Shown piece by piece: positions 43,540-55,249 of a DNA stretch of 64,000 bases. Position 1 is the first letter of the stretch. Each line of letters opens with the position of its first letter. The stretch spans positions 6,726,369 through 6,790,368 of the forward strand of contig NC_049986.1 of the NCBI RefSeq assembly GCF_000003815.2. Reading direction: 5' to 3'. A program made the position numbers and the translations under genes. The DNA is from Branchiostoma floridae. Lineage: Eukaryota; Chordata; Leptocardii; Amphioxiformes; Branchiostomatidae. A model generated the notes under the pieces. It saw only the letters and a program-made list of their open reading frames with translations. It did no database searches and was not told the DNA's origin.

Positions 43540-44300
43540 TACAGTCAAACCTGCCCGAGCGACCACCTCTTCTCAGCGACCACCCTGCCATTTCGACCGC
43601 TTTTTCTCGGTCCCGATTTTTTTCCCATTGACTTAAGCATTAAGCGACCTTTTCTCAACAACCACCTGGCCAACGCAACCGCGACCGGCCCAAATTGGGA
43701 CCCATAACGACCGCATCATTTTCAAAATCGAGGTTTTGATGATAACTAGCGCAATTTTGTGCCAAAATCGTTGTAAGAAAATCCGAATTTAGTTGTTATA
43801 GAAGTTCTTTAAAAATCTATATCATAATAAAGTGAACGAATGCTGAAACGTATATAGCCTCATACTTTTTCAAGAAAGATCTGTGTAGCTCATACCTTTT
43901 TAAGAAAGATCTGTACGTGTGAGTGCTTTTGTCCAACTGTACTGTACATTCACCCTTGCGTAAGTACACTATATCGGGACGTACCGGGCATTGAATTCGA
44001 AAGGTGCACCGTAGTTATTTCAGATCAAGAACATAGAGACGCATAAAGACTTTTTTTGTAGTTAACTGACAGCATCAAAGTTCCCTTACTGTCTAAAACG
44101 TAGTGTACAAATACTTGAGCTTTAAAACACTGTATCGTATAAAAACAGTGTGCTTGCTATTTGCCATTAAACACAACGGAAACCATTTATACTTTGCATC
44201 GGGCATGTTTTGAGTCGATACTCTTCTCAGCGACCACCTGTCCAAATCGACCGCTTTTTTCCGGTCCCCCGGGTGGTCGACTTGGGCAGGTTTGACTGTA
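43540..44300. mobile_element. Long TIR element, TA-CAGTCAAACCTG family, copy 4
   Basis: About 760 bp, from TACAGTCAAACCTGCCCGAG to the inverse CTTGGGCAGGTTTGACTGTA. Both ends carry 'agcgaccacct' modules facing each other. The interior has no transposase-like ORF. Confidence 0.75.
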
Positions 44301-45590
44301 CTGGTATGGCAAGCAAAATTTGTCTTGTTTCTACTGGGTACACAAACTTCAGGTTCAGGTTTGTTGACCTGATTGTGAAGTTGAAAGCTTATGACTGGGC
44401 GATACAAAACAATAGTTCATTTCTCTTCAAAGGATTAATCTGTTTGGTAGAGCATCCAACTTCCACTGGTATTTCAAATCCTATCTCCATGTTACACTAA
44501 GTGCCTCTGTTAACTTGACCAAGTTTGACTTTAGAAACTTTATAAAAATGATTATCAACTCTCCTCTACTTTGTTTGTTATTTTCTAAACATAAGCCCCA
44601 AAACATATGAATGCCCGTCGCTATAACTTTATTTTCTAATTGGTCAAATGATTTTTTTTCAGGTTCGTTTTATCTGGACCTGTTAACATCCATTGGCATA
44701 ATACCGGTCGGTTTACTGCAATTTCTCAAGCAATGCTAATTTGGCAAATGATCAACGCATCATTTTCTCCAGTTACATGTTGCTGTTACAGCTTACCTTT
44801 GCCACTTCTTCTGTGTAAATTATTTTGTCTCTCTGGTCCTGCTAAAAACATAATATCGTAATTGGAACACACCGCGGAATTGCACGGAGAACGGGCGCGT
44901 GGTTGGAAGGGGGTGCACTATACCGGTCGAACGAAACACGGCACAATTAACTGCCGCTATGTACCTCTGTTGTTCCTTTCTTTCCTGTTAGTAGTTGCAC
45001 AAAACAAAAATCTGCATGAGCATACAAAAAGTCATGAGAAAATGGGCGTATACTGACAAGAATTTTCATTTAATTTTGGTCCGTCACAACCGCTATGACG
45101 TAAAACTTTACTGCTGGCCGTAGCATTAAAAATGGCGGGAAAATGGCGGCGTACGTTCAATTTGACCCATTCAGCCGTAGATCCGGGCTATTATGCAACG
45201 GTTCCTCACAATTTACACGAGTTGTAGGTCACCAAAAGAAATTCAAGATTGCTGTTGAATTATGCTCGTCTTGTGCCGTGAGCACATGTGATTATTATCT
45301 ACAAATCTGGCGATGAACGTGACAGTGTGTTTGTCCCACGACGAGCTCGCCTGCCCCGAAAATGACCTGAAAACTTTTGGCCTTGTTGTCTTCGAATGCA
45401 TTGTTATCGATGCTTTGTAAATTATGTATTGGACACCTAGATGTCTGAAGTGTGCATACCTCAGAAATAACTATTGTTGCATGTGTAGATCTCTTTAAGT
45501 TCCACTATTTTTAATCGACCGGTATAAGGCTTATGACCGGTATTATGCCAATGCATGTTAATCGAGAAAAATGGTTTTGTACTGGTACCA
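44301..45590. mobile_element. hAT-like element, copy 3, interrupted by a TTAA element
   Basis: The left part (44301-44686) carries the family blocks 'tgaccaagtttgactttaga', 'ataagccccaaaac' and 'aggttcgttttatctggacc'. The right end resumes at 45558 with 'ggttttgtactggtacc'. The 871 bp between (44687-45557) is a separate insertion. Confidence 0.7.
44687..45557. mobile_element. TTAA-flanked DNA transposon inserted in a hAT-like copy
   Basis: The 871-bp insertion is flanked by TTAA at 44683-44686 and 45558-45561. Its 23-bp terminal inverted repeats share CATTGGCATAATACCGGTC and differ at one outer base. Removing it restores a continuous hAT-like repeat. TTAA target sites are typical of piggyBac and Kolobok. 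The interior is unusually GC-rich, with an 'aaaatggcgggaaaatggcg' block near 45130. No transposase ORF is visible. Confidence 0.8.
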
Positions 45591-46072
45591 ACCTCTACTT
45601 GTTTCCTTTTCAGTAGTGATACATTCAGGCACACAAGATTTTGTCTTTGTGGTGTCAAACATGCTAACCTTTACGTGTCAATCTGGCTAACCTGCCTGAG
45701 GCCTCAAGGACAAATGCATTCAACTTCTATCACGATTCATTACATTGGATTTCAAGCCCATTACCCATCAACAACAGGGGATCAGGGGCTGCCAACGTGC
45801 AGATTAAAACCTTGACCTTTGTGGTTAACCCTTTGGATAGGTCAAAGGTCAGTCATTTAGGGATCAATATCTTTATCATTGAAATCAATGGCATGGGTCA
45901 TCTGCATCGGAGATAAAGCGCAGGTCTGATGACATGGAAGTCGACAAAGATTATGAAGATCAATCAAAAGTAGTTGTAAAGTGGTACAGAAATTATTGCT
46001 TCAGCACAATTCTTTTTCCATTCAGGTTTTATGTATGATTTATTACTGGAAATTCATTTGATTCATCTTTAG

Positions 46073-46219
46073 GTAGCATGCGTGGTACAGGTAGCACGCG
46101 TAGTCCAGTGGTTAGCGGCCCTGCCTCTGGAACTATAGAAGCTGTGAGTTTGATTCCAGCTGTGTCGCTCACCCGACATGCACGCTACCGGAAATGGCTG
46201 CAGTCCTTAGGATGGCATG
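46073..46219 (+). mobile_element. tRNA-derived SINE, 5' part, split by a piggyBac-like insertion
   Basis: The A box TAGTCCAGTGG (46101-46111) fits the pol III consensus exactly. The B box GTTTGATTCC (46148-46157) has one mismatch. The body continues 'ggaaatggctgcagtcctta' up to TTAA and resumes after the insertion at 47335. Degenerate tRNA folding and the extra 3' body make it a SINE rather than a working tRNA gene. Confidence 0.75.
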
Positions 46220-46466
46220 TTAACCCTCTCAACGCGAAAAGCCATTTTCGTGGCTTTCCCGTAGACCGCGAGAAGCCACGTACGGGGCTTCGTACGTCAC
46301 GTTTTGGATTTTGAACTTCCTGCCCACCATCATGACGAATCCAACAACTAGAACGCTGGTAATTGTAAGAGAACCAATCAATCAGAAAACATACAGCATT
46401 TTGACTTCATTCAAACCTTATGTGAACGTAATCCAGACGCTAGATAATCATGAGTGCTTCAGGGGC

Positions 46467-46714
46467 NNNNNNNNNNNNNNNNNNNNNNNNNNNNNNNNNN
46501 NNNNNNNNNNNNNNNNNNNNNNNNNNNNNNNNNNNNNNNNNNNNNNNNNNNNNNNNNNNNNNNNNNNNNNNNNNNNNNNNNNNNNNNNNNNNNNNNNNNN
46601 NNNNNNNNNNNNNNNNNNNNNNNNNNNNNNNNNNNNNNNNNNNNNNNNNNNNNNNNNNNNNNNNNNNNNNNNNNNNNNNNNNNNNNNNNNNNNNNNNNNN
46701 NNNNNNNNNNNNNN
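46467..46714. other. Assembly gap (248 N) inside the piggyBac-like element
   Basis: A run of N. The element's true length and any transposase sequence are therefore unknown. Confidence 1.
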
Positions 46715-46911
46715 ATATTGTCAGAGCTTGTAGTTATACTTATGTGAACATATAAATGAAAGTGGTTGGAAGATGTACTATTTTTTAGATAATATTACTA
46801 CAATTTTTCCTCAACAGAACAACAATTTCACATGATAATACAACAATACAATTGTTCAACAACAAAACATGTGATTATTATAAACTATATTTTGGTTTTC
46901 TCCCCAGCATC

Positions 46912-47030
46912 CAGCAGTGACAACATCGATAAAGATGATGAGCAGTGTGAAGATGTTTGATGCCCATCACATAATACCAGCATTGCTCTTGTATTATAAT
47001 GTATTTCTGTGTAGTTTCAGGATAAATAAA
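46912..47030 (+). CDS. Candidate 3'-terminal exon inside the piggyBac-like element
   Basis: A strong acceptor (GGTTTTCTCCCCAG) is followed by an open reading SSSDNIDKDDEQCEDV and TGA near 46958, then a 3' tail and the polyadenylation signal AATAAA at 47025-47030. It lies between the two TIRs, so it could be the last exon of the element's own transcript. No transposase motif is visible in so short a piece, and upstream exons would fall in or beyond the gap. Confidence 0.4.
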
Positions 47031-47334
47031 GTATGTTTTTGCCCCTGAATGGACTTTTTATTTTGTGAGACATGTTTTTGTTTTGTTTTGCATATTGTGT
47101 TTTTGTTTATTGTTATTACTATTACTACTATCAGATTGATGGTATGATGTTTATTTTGCTTTTATTGGAAAGGCCAGTCTGTGAGCTTTCCAGAAATATA
47201 TAGTTTTCCTAGTCTACTCCTTACATAGCAGCTGTAATAATAATTAACAAAAAGTACTAATTGACACCTGTATAGACAGAAATTATATGTCGTATATGGT
47301 ATACAGGAAAAAATTTTATGACGTGCTGAGAGGG

Positions 47335-47395
47335 TTAAGCCATGGTCCACTGTTTATTGTGCTTGTTGAAAAAAGCTAGGGGAATTTCCCTGGTG
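47335..47395 (+). mobile_element. tRNA-derived SINE, 3' part
   Basis: Resumes after the piggyBac-like element as 'ttaagccatggtccactgtt' and ends near 'ggaatttccctgg'. The order matches the unsplit SINE at 25795-25970. Confidence 0.75.
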
Positions 47396-48170
47396 CAAGG
47401 AATCTGTATGTGCTGTACATAAGCTTTGGTCTTCTCTGTTATGATCAGGTGAAGAATAGCTCTACACACAGTGAGCTAAACTGGATTGAATCACTTTCCT
47501 TTTTTATATCTGATATAGATTGCATATCATAACTAAAAATTTGAACAATATGAGACACATTTACTTACAAATCCCAACGCCCACCAACAAACATGGTACA
47601 ACATTAAAATGTTGACCCTGTTACAATATTATGATAAAGAATAATGACAATAATGATTATATGATATGATCTGTTTAAGTACACAATGTGGACTAGTAGA
47701 GAAGGATAGTTTGATATTTGAGGGATGCTCTGCCTTTTTTCTGTGTTTATCTGTTATGAATAATCCTGGGAAAATATAGTAAAGAATTTAAAAAAAATGT
47801 TGACCCATATTTCTAAAGAAAAATTAATGAGAGCAGTGAGTTTATTCTAAAGACTGGTATCTGTTAAGGTTTTAATTTTTGATTGGCAGTTTTACAATAC
47901 GTGAACAAATTGATTGAAATTAATGAGACCCCATGGCAGCGGACCCACTAAACGCAGTCTTTAATCACTGCCTTAGAATTTCCTCATAGTGAGAAAGATA
48001 AAAGACGCAGCAATGAAATATTCACCATTTGCTTGTGTGTTCTCCTGATTGATTGGAGACTTAACTTCAATCCTTCTAACCCCAGAGACCTGTACTCATT
48101 TTTCACACAGAATCCCATCAGGACCTGCCATCCTTGTCTCTGTATTTGTGTCAGCTTACTGGTTATGCCG

Positions 48171-48695
48171 TTCAAATTACTTCTCGTTCACATGGTGATA
48201 AACGAGATATATTCTGTAGGCAAATTTCTGTTACCTTCCAAATTTGAGTTGCATACCGTGAGGGTTTGCCCATCAAATACTTGTGGCAGTTAACTGGTTT
48301 TGCAAGTCAAGTTTTGAGACACTAGAAACTTCTGCTACTTGATATTCAAATTACCATACTGTCTCTTGTTAACATGGTGATAAACGAGAAATATTCTGTA
48401 GGCAAATTTCTGTTACCTTCCAAATTTGAGTTGCATACCGTGAGGGTTTGCCCATCAATGGCAGTTAACTGGTTTTGCAAGTCAAGTTTTGAGACAATAG
48501 AAACTTCTGTGACTTGCCATTCAAATTACCATACTGTCTCTTGTTAACATGGTGATAAACGAGAAATATTTTGTACACAAAGTTCTGCTGCCTCCAAATT
48601 TGTGTTGCCTCCCATGAGGGTTTGCCCATCAAATTCTTGTGGCAGTTAACTGGTTTTGCAAGTCAAGTTTTGAGAGACTAGAAACTTCTGCATAC
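48171..48695. repeat. Satellite, 174-175-bp unit, 3 copies
   Basis: Units begin 'ttcaaattac' at 48171, 48345 and 48520. They share 'catggtgataaacgagaaat', 'gtgagggtttgcccatcaa' and 'cagttaactggttttgcaag'. Copies are highly similar, with short deletions such as the one near 48455. Confidence 0.9.
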
Positions 48696-49914
48696 TAGGT
48701 AACTACGCCTTATCCATCATCCTGTCATTGTGAGGCAAGAAAATCCACATAATGGACCGCAGGGTGTTAAACTAAATCCTACTTTCACAAAATCCAAGGG
48801 ATTACTTTTTTCATGCGTATAAAAAGTAGCTGCCATTAGGCAGGTCTTGCATTATGCACATATGTAAGCCATGTTTACTGATAAGAAAACATGTGCACTT
48901 AATACACAATTTTCAATTCCTGTAGATTATGCATATTCCGTATCTTTATCAATGCATAAGCCATTTTGTCAGCAGTGAACAGTAAACAAACATGCAACAG
49001 TATGTGTGCTAATCATAGCAGAAGACATTTTGTTGCATGGTGTTGCAAGAAATATTTTGCATATTTCAAGCTTAAACGCAACCAGTTTCTTTTTCCTGTA
49101 ATGTCAGGAGACATCCAATCTCTTCCTTGATAACAAGTTGCTAGCTGTCAATTTACTGCTGTTAGTGCTTGGCATGATTGGAGTTGGAAAAACTAATCAG
49201 TTGGGACAACACGGCTTTGAAAAAAATCGGAGAAGAGCTATTCATGCGACCAATAACCTTGAAGTGACCGTCAGGAATTCTAAGGCAATTATGATTGAGA
49301 CAAGAAAACTAATTTGGGTTGCAGGTTTACATTCTAGTATCAAGAGCAGGTTTCTTATTTTCAATATGTTTATCTTCAAAACATATTTCAGGCATTTGTT
49401 ACTTGTCACTACTTATAGCATGTTCTGTGACATCTAAATGCCATACCATAACAGTGCAATGAATTGAAAATGGCTGTGTACTGTCACACTTGAATTGCTT
49501 CTATCTGTTATGCATGCCTAATATTCTAAAATTTACCTTGCGTCAAAAGCAGAATGTCTTTCTTTATATGTAGATGACATAACGTTAAGTCTAAAGACGT
49601 TACGTATCAGCATCCTAGATCCTAAAATGTACTATCTATACCACAAAAATCATAAGTTACAGGTGAATATGATATCTATTTTCATATTACAAAATAAGTT
49701 TTATCACAGTCATCAGATTATGGTGCACCAACAATTTTTCTTGTAGATATTGAATTTCACAGCTTGATGACTGTTCAATAATGGCTGACACAGGGAGCAT
49801 AGATGTCTCCATAGGTATAGACAAACAAGTCACTAGTAAAACACACACATAGATCTTAGCTCATAAATCAGATGTGGTCAAACTTTGCAAGAAAATGGGG
49901 GACAAATCGGCAGT

Positions 49915-50280
49915 TAACACTGTCTAGTTTTATCTGTGGGGTAACCTTTATCTGTTGTACTTAAAATTTAAACAGACTATTTAGGGACATCAAGTGGACA
50001 GATGGTGGTTTTGAATGTCAAAATATTTCTATGTTGTTATATATTGAAAATATTGCAATTTGAAACCACCGACTTGATAACGTTAGTTCACCTTTATCAA
50101 CGGGGTAACCCAAATCCGTTATTTAGGCAGATCAAGTCGATGGGTGACACTTTTAAACTGCAATGTTCTGACAATATTGCAATTTTAAACTGACGTCTAT
50201 CGACCTGGTATCCCTAAATACCCAGTTTTAAAAATTAATGGATATTGGTTACCCAGTGGATAAAGGTGAACTAGTGTTAT
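49915..50280. mobile_element. Fold-back MITE (GGTTACCCC family), copy 4: two elements joined
   Basis: A left copy starting 'taacactgtctagttttatc' is interrupted near 50079 by a second start 'taacgttagttcaccttta', which runs to the inverse end 'aaaggtgaactagtgtta'. A further terminal fragment follows at 50293-50340. The arrangement suggests tandem or nested insertion. Confidence 0.65.
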
Positions 50281-51894
50281 CTCTTAATTACAATGGATAT
50301 AATATGTTATTCCACGGATTTATGTGAACTAGCGTTAACAGGAATTCTTGCTGTTCTAACCGACAGTTTGCACTTGTTACATCGATTCGATGGCAGCCAC
50401 TTGATAACGCAATATGTCTGACAGAGACCTACAAGTGGGTGGTGCGCCTCTGCAACGGAAATTTTCCTACCTTCTGCCTGGCTTCCATGTCACCCGAGTC
50501 GGATGCTTCCGTGCGGGATGCTTTCTCACATGCATTACTGTGTATCGCATCCCGGGCATGTTGTCAGCTCGCAGTCTGCACTACGCAAATGTTCAGTGCA
50601 ATCACTGACAGCTTGCAACGCTGTCTTCCCAGTCCTGATCTGAATTCAGGAGCTTAATCCTGCTAGGTCTATGAAGTTGTATGCAGCTCTAGTGGCTTTC
50701 CAGCGCTCCAGATACATGCATTACGTCAGTCAATCCTCTATCTGTCCAGCCCACCTGTTTTGAATTCAGATCTGTAATCAGCAGGTTGCAAAATGTCAGC
50801 ACTAGGGATTGCTATTGCTAATGCCGCCTCTTACTTGATAATAGGGTAGTCCCAGGGATTACAGGTCTACAGCACCGGCATTGCATTCCACTCTGATAGC
50901 AACAGCGTGTTCTCTGATCATAGTAGTCCTCACAGACAGCACTCATCATATTTCATTAATTCACGAAAATCACCCAAAACAAGAAGGATATAGAATACAA
51001 TGAGAGAGTTTATGCTAAATCTTTCCAATATTAATGATATTTCATCTACTTGGTTTTCAACCACATTTAAGGAAAGATAAAGTCCACACGAGAGTTTTCC
51101 TTGCTTTCCCTGAGGCAATAGTACTTATACACCAAATGCAACCATTGCCCTAGCTACTTCAATGCAGTCTCTCATGTAAAAATGCACAGCAATCTTAAAG
51201 CTTCTAGAATATTCTATACCAGCCTCAAGATAAGCTTGTGACAGGAAAGTTTTAAAAGATGACTCTAGATCGATATCTAATTGCAGACTTAGTCAGCTTC
51301 TCATTTAGGAACCTAATTTGTATTCGTTCAGCAAACAGCTCAATCTGTATTCATAAGATAATGACCATATACATCGGAAAATTCAGAAGACTTGAAATGT
51401 AGGGCTGGGGTATGTGGGTTACGTCCCAAGTGGATTGAGAATTACTTGAGAATAACATTAATGTCTGACAGAATTCAGAGTGGTAGGGCATTCCTGAATT
51501 CAGCACCAAGGACAGACTCCAATGATAGACTGCAAAAACGAGGACAATACTTCCATGCATTTGAGCTATACAAGGAATTTACATTCATTTAGCCTGGTTT
51601 CCCATGAACATATCTACAAAAGACCTACAAATCAAAGGTGGGCATAAAGTATGTTAATCAATAGTTTGCACTTCTGAAGAACCTTAAGAGAAAAGCTGTT
51701 TCGACATCTCTGCCCGAAGATAAATGACTTAGCAAAAAGTAAGTGCAACTAACTTGACATAACCAAGACCAATTACAGATTTCCTTGACCTCAATTACTG
51801 GAAGAATGTTTAACTCCTTGTGGTCTGATTAAAAGCATTCCTTTGGACCTGCAGTTGCTCCCAGTACAGCAATGATACGTGCAACAGCAACAGT

Positions 51895-52376
51895 TACAGT
51901 CAAACCTGTCTATAGCGGCCACTCAGGGGACTGGCCAACTTGTCCCCTATTGGCAGGTGGCTGCTGTACAGAGGAAGTTGTCAACTTGTCTAAGACGTCG
52001 CATCAATCAGCTAACACGTTATGCATACAATGTTCTACCAAGGGTAAAACTCCTTGTTTTGTTTGCTTTTATCTTTATGCATTTTGGGTCAAGTCAAGCC
52101 CATATTTTGACAACTGTGTGGAAATCAAAAGATTTTGAACCTGGCGTGCAGCTAGCAGCACGGCCACTGTACGAGCACTGTGGCCATAATAGGCAGTGTT
52201 TCTGTATCTACGGGACCGGAAATCGTGTGGCCGCAGCCGCATTAGAGAGGTGGCCAATATAAACTATTTCTTAATGCTTAGGAATAATTAGAAATATCCA
52301 AGGGAACGACAAAAAGTGGCCACTATGGCCAGGTGGCCACTATGCAAAGGTGGTTGCTAATACAGACCTAACTGTA
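51895..52376. mobile_element. TIR element, TA-CAGTCAAACCTG family, copy 3 (long, diverged)
   Basis: Starts TACAGTCAAACCTGTCTATA and ends 'aatacagacctaactgta', a mutated inverse. At 482 bp it is longer than the 182-bp copies at 18.5 kb, because of extra interior sequence between the gtggccac modules. Open frames across it are considered chance. Confidence 0.7.
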
Positions 52377-52479
52377 TCATTGGACTGAACACAATAGTCT
52401 AAACCCCAATCACAGCTGCACCTCACCTGGTTCTGAGGGAATTCAGCACCAAGGACAGACCTGACGGGTGTTGTGGCAG

Positions 52480-52600
52480 TTATGGTATGTTGTTAACTTA
52501 GAATCTAGATGGTTTAGGTTCAAATCTCTGATAGGCCCTAATGCTGTGCCCTTGGGAAAGGCACTTAACACATATTTCCTCACTTGACTTCAGTGGAAAT
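52480..52600 (+). mobile_element. SINE-like fragment
   Basis: A B-box-like GGTTCAAATC is followed by 'gtgcccttgggaaaggcact', a string common in tRNA-derived SINEs of marine invertebrates as I recall it. No A box is seen, so it is probably 5'-truncated. Confidence 0.45.
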
Positions 52601-53279
52601 GAATCTGAGGTTTGGTTAATGAATGACATACTCTTGGATGGGACAAAATTTGATGATCCGCCTTTTCAAGACAGTCACACTTCAAGCACATTGATGATCT
52701 TATAGCTATAACTCTTGTTAAAATGAGTACATACCAGCAAGAGTGAATTGACTTCACCATTTGGTCATATACATTTGATCTTACTGTGCAAAACAGTTGG
52801 TTTACTGCACATGCAAAACAACAAAAAAACAGACAGCAACAAACGTGAAAAAATCCCTCTAGTAATTTACACTTCAGCTTATTGTATTTAAGTATAAAAA
52901 AGATAGCATCATACTGCAACAGTCATAGTAGGGCAAAATCTAATTATTTTGTTGAAACCAATAAAATCTTTGGAGCTGGAAAATGCAGTTGGTTTAGGTA
53001 TGGGAAAGTAAAAAAAAAAAGCAGAATTAATGACTGCCATTCCTATTCAAGCCAACACATATGTGCCATATGTATCCACAATTTTGTATTCTAGTCCGGC
53101 CTAGCTTTGAACGGCTTAGTAGTTGGAAATGGGCTGTGTCAAAAAGCCATATATGTAAGATGCTCTGTGGAAGATAACAACTGTGATACAGATTTTGAAG
53201 TATGATGTACTAACAAGGGAAAACTTGAATGAAAAGCAACTTTGGATAAGATATGCTACACATCTAGAGAAGTGGGCAC

Positions 53280-53745
53280 ACACACATGATATCATGAAGA
53301 AGAAAACAGAATATCTTTCCAAAATTTTGCATAAGATCTAGTCTAAAAGCTTTTGCATACATTATGAAGAACAGAATACTAGTAGCTTTCAACAACTTTG
53401 CATAAAATCTAGCTAAAGGGTTTTGCACATGCATGATATCATGAAGAAGAAAACAAAAAGCTTTCAACAACTTTGCAGAAAATAAAATCTAGCCTGAAAG
53501 CCCTTTAACATGCATGATATCATGAAGAAGAAAACAGAATAGCTTTCAAAAACTTTGTAGAAAATAAAATCTAGACTAAAGGGTTTTGAAAAGCATGATA
53601 TCATGAAGAAGAAAACAGATTCAGATTAGCTTTCAAAAACATTGCATAAAATCTAGACTAAAAGCTTTTGCACATGCATGATATCATGAAGAGGAAAACA
53701 AAATAGCTTTCAAAACCTTTGCATAAAATCTACACTAAAAGCTTT
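53280..53745. repeat. Minisatellite, 73-83-bp unit, about 6 copies
   Basis: Landmark 'catgatatcatgaagaagaa' at 53285, 53432, 53513, 53594 and 53677, with a diverged unit near 53359. Each is followed by 'agctttcaaaaactttgca' and 'aaatctagactaaaagcttt' variants. AT-rich and non-coding. Confidence 0.88.
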
Positions 53746-54045
53746 TGTCGTGAAATGATTGTACTGCACATAAAGGTCACAAACCATTTTCAACGACAGT
53801 TCGACAAAAGCAAGTGGCAATTACAGAATCAATGCAGCCTTCTTTTGTATTCGGACGTCAGGCAAGATAACCAACATTACCATCTGCAAGCAATTGACAT
53901 TCCTTTCTATACACATCTTCAATTGCCCTTGGCTACGATGTCAGACATGACTTGATTGTGAAAGTTGACTTTGAGGTACGTGTGTCAAGATTGTGTTTTT
54001 TTATCAAATCAATGTGAGTCTAGAATTCAGTGATGTGTGTTTGCT

Positions 54046-54418
54046 TAGGCCACATCAATTTTATTTGTTGCTTCTCGGATTTGCCTGTCCGTCTTTTTTT
54101 TTCATTTTCAGAAAAAAATGTAGTCCCAAGAAAAATAATACAGGCTTTGCTATCACAAACATGTGAATATTACCATTCAGAGCCACATACACATACTTTC
54201 GGTCTAAAACAATGCCTTTTCTTCAGAGCATTAGTATCAAATCAAAGGAAGATATTCATTGTACAAAACGGGCCATTCAAATCCTCAGGCTGTTGTTTTC
54301 TGTGTATTCTGAGTGATTTAAGCCATCTATGTTTTCACCCCAGATCTTTTGAAAATAGTTTTTGAACCTGTCAGTCTTTTCTTTAAATCTAAGAAGCAAC
54401 AAATGAATTTGGTGTGTG
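54046..54418. mobile_element. TIR element, TAGGCCAC family, copy 2
   Basis: Starts 'taggccacatcaattttatt' and 'tgttgcttctcgga', ends 'aagaagcaacaaatgaattt' with GGTGTG. Interior 'tattaccattcagagccaca' matches copy 1 in inverse orientation. Confidence 0.75.
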
Positions 54419-54812
54419 CTCTTATGAAGTCAATGTACTACTAAGTGCTTTTCCACGAACAGTACTAGTTGGACATATTTTGCATCTTCTGTTCCAGTAT
54501 AGCACAATACATAGTATTACATGTTAGCTACAGGAGGTTGCCCAATTGTTTAAACAGTAGTGTCAAACCTATCAGCATTTTCAGAATGTCCAAGAATATG
54601 AGTTTGAAGCGTGGGTCAATGCCTCTGTTGTAGAAGATTACCATTAAGAGGTCTGTGGGGCCTTGGCCACCTGTGTTCTATCACTGATAATGTCTGCTGT
54701 GCTAGACTGGCTGGCAGCCAAATATGGACAATACCTCTGGGTCTCAGGATCCGCACCAGTGAATACGGTCTCTGCTGAAGGAATTTTTCACAGGGGCATC
54801 ACGTGAAAGTAA

Positions 54813-55249
54813 TAGGGGTGGGTACTGGTACGTCACAAAACCATTTTTTCTTTTTTGACCGCTCCAGAAAAAACGGGCCTGAAAAAAATCAGTGGACTGA
54901 TTAGAAAATGAACAGATATATCGGCAGGCGTTTATGCATTTTGCAACTTGCCGACACAAGAAAATAACAAGAGCGAAGAAAAAGAGAGTTGATTGTAATT
55001 TTTACCGACTTGAAGTTTCTAAAGTTACACTTGGTTGAAGTTAGTGTTGTTTACATGAAGATAGGATTTTAAAATGTCAGTGGAAGTCACTAATCAGATT
55101 CCTTAGAAGCAAAATGGACCATTGTTTTGTGTAATACCCATTTAGAAGTTTTCGACAATCACGTCCAGGCTCAGGTACGGACCTGGACCTGATCTTCCGA
55201 ACGTAGACCATACCTGGACCTGAATTTTCTGTACCCGTGCCCACATCTA
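54813..55249. mobile_element. hAT-like element, copy 4
   Basis: Starts TAGGGGTGGGTACTGGTAC, with 'agaaaatgaacagatat' and 'gcaggcgtttatgcattttg' matching copy 1 in the same orientation. It ends 'tgtacccgtgcccacatcta'. The target duplication is not clear. Confidence 0.75.

Larger units (their letters stand above)
46224..47334. mobile_element. piggyBac-like DNA transposon with TTAA target duplication
   Basis: Flanked by TTAA at 46220-46223 and 47335-47338. Ends are CCCTCTCAACGCG on the left and, inverted, CCCTCTCAGCACG on the right (11 of 13 match). CCC-starting ends at TTAA are typical of piggyBac. Subterminal hairpins are visible on the left ('aaagcca..tggcttt'). Apparent length is 1,111 bp, including 248 N. 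The short interior suggests a non-autonomous or internally deleted copy. Confidence 0.82.

Noticed and set aside
44862-45200. CpG-rich segment as the promoter of a host gene
   Set aside because: It lies inside the 871-bp TTAA element with intact TIRs, and no downstream gene is seen; composition is more simply a property of the transposon.
46101-46175. Functional tRNA gene
   Set aside because: A and B boxes are good, but the acceptor stem cannot be paired and the sequence continues as a longer body shared with a second copy at 25.8-26.0 kb, so it is a tRNA-derived SINE.
46311-46755. Long plus-strand frames at the piggyBac-like element
   Set aside because: Most of their length is the run of N; the real part is only about 50 codons with no recognisable motif.
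49138-49437. 99-codon plus-strand ORF with a hydrophobic start resembling a signal peptide
   Set aside because: AT-rich composition, no recognisable domain, no splice or poly(A) context; likely chance.
51879-52262. 127-codon plus-strand ORF
   Set aside because: It lies within the TIR element 51895-52376, whose other copies show no such frame; no protein family is recognised.
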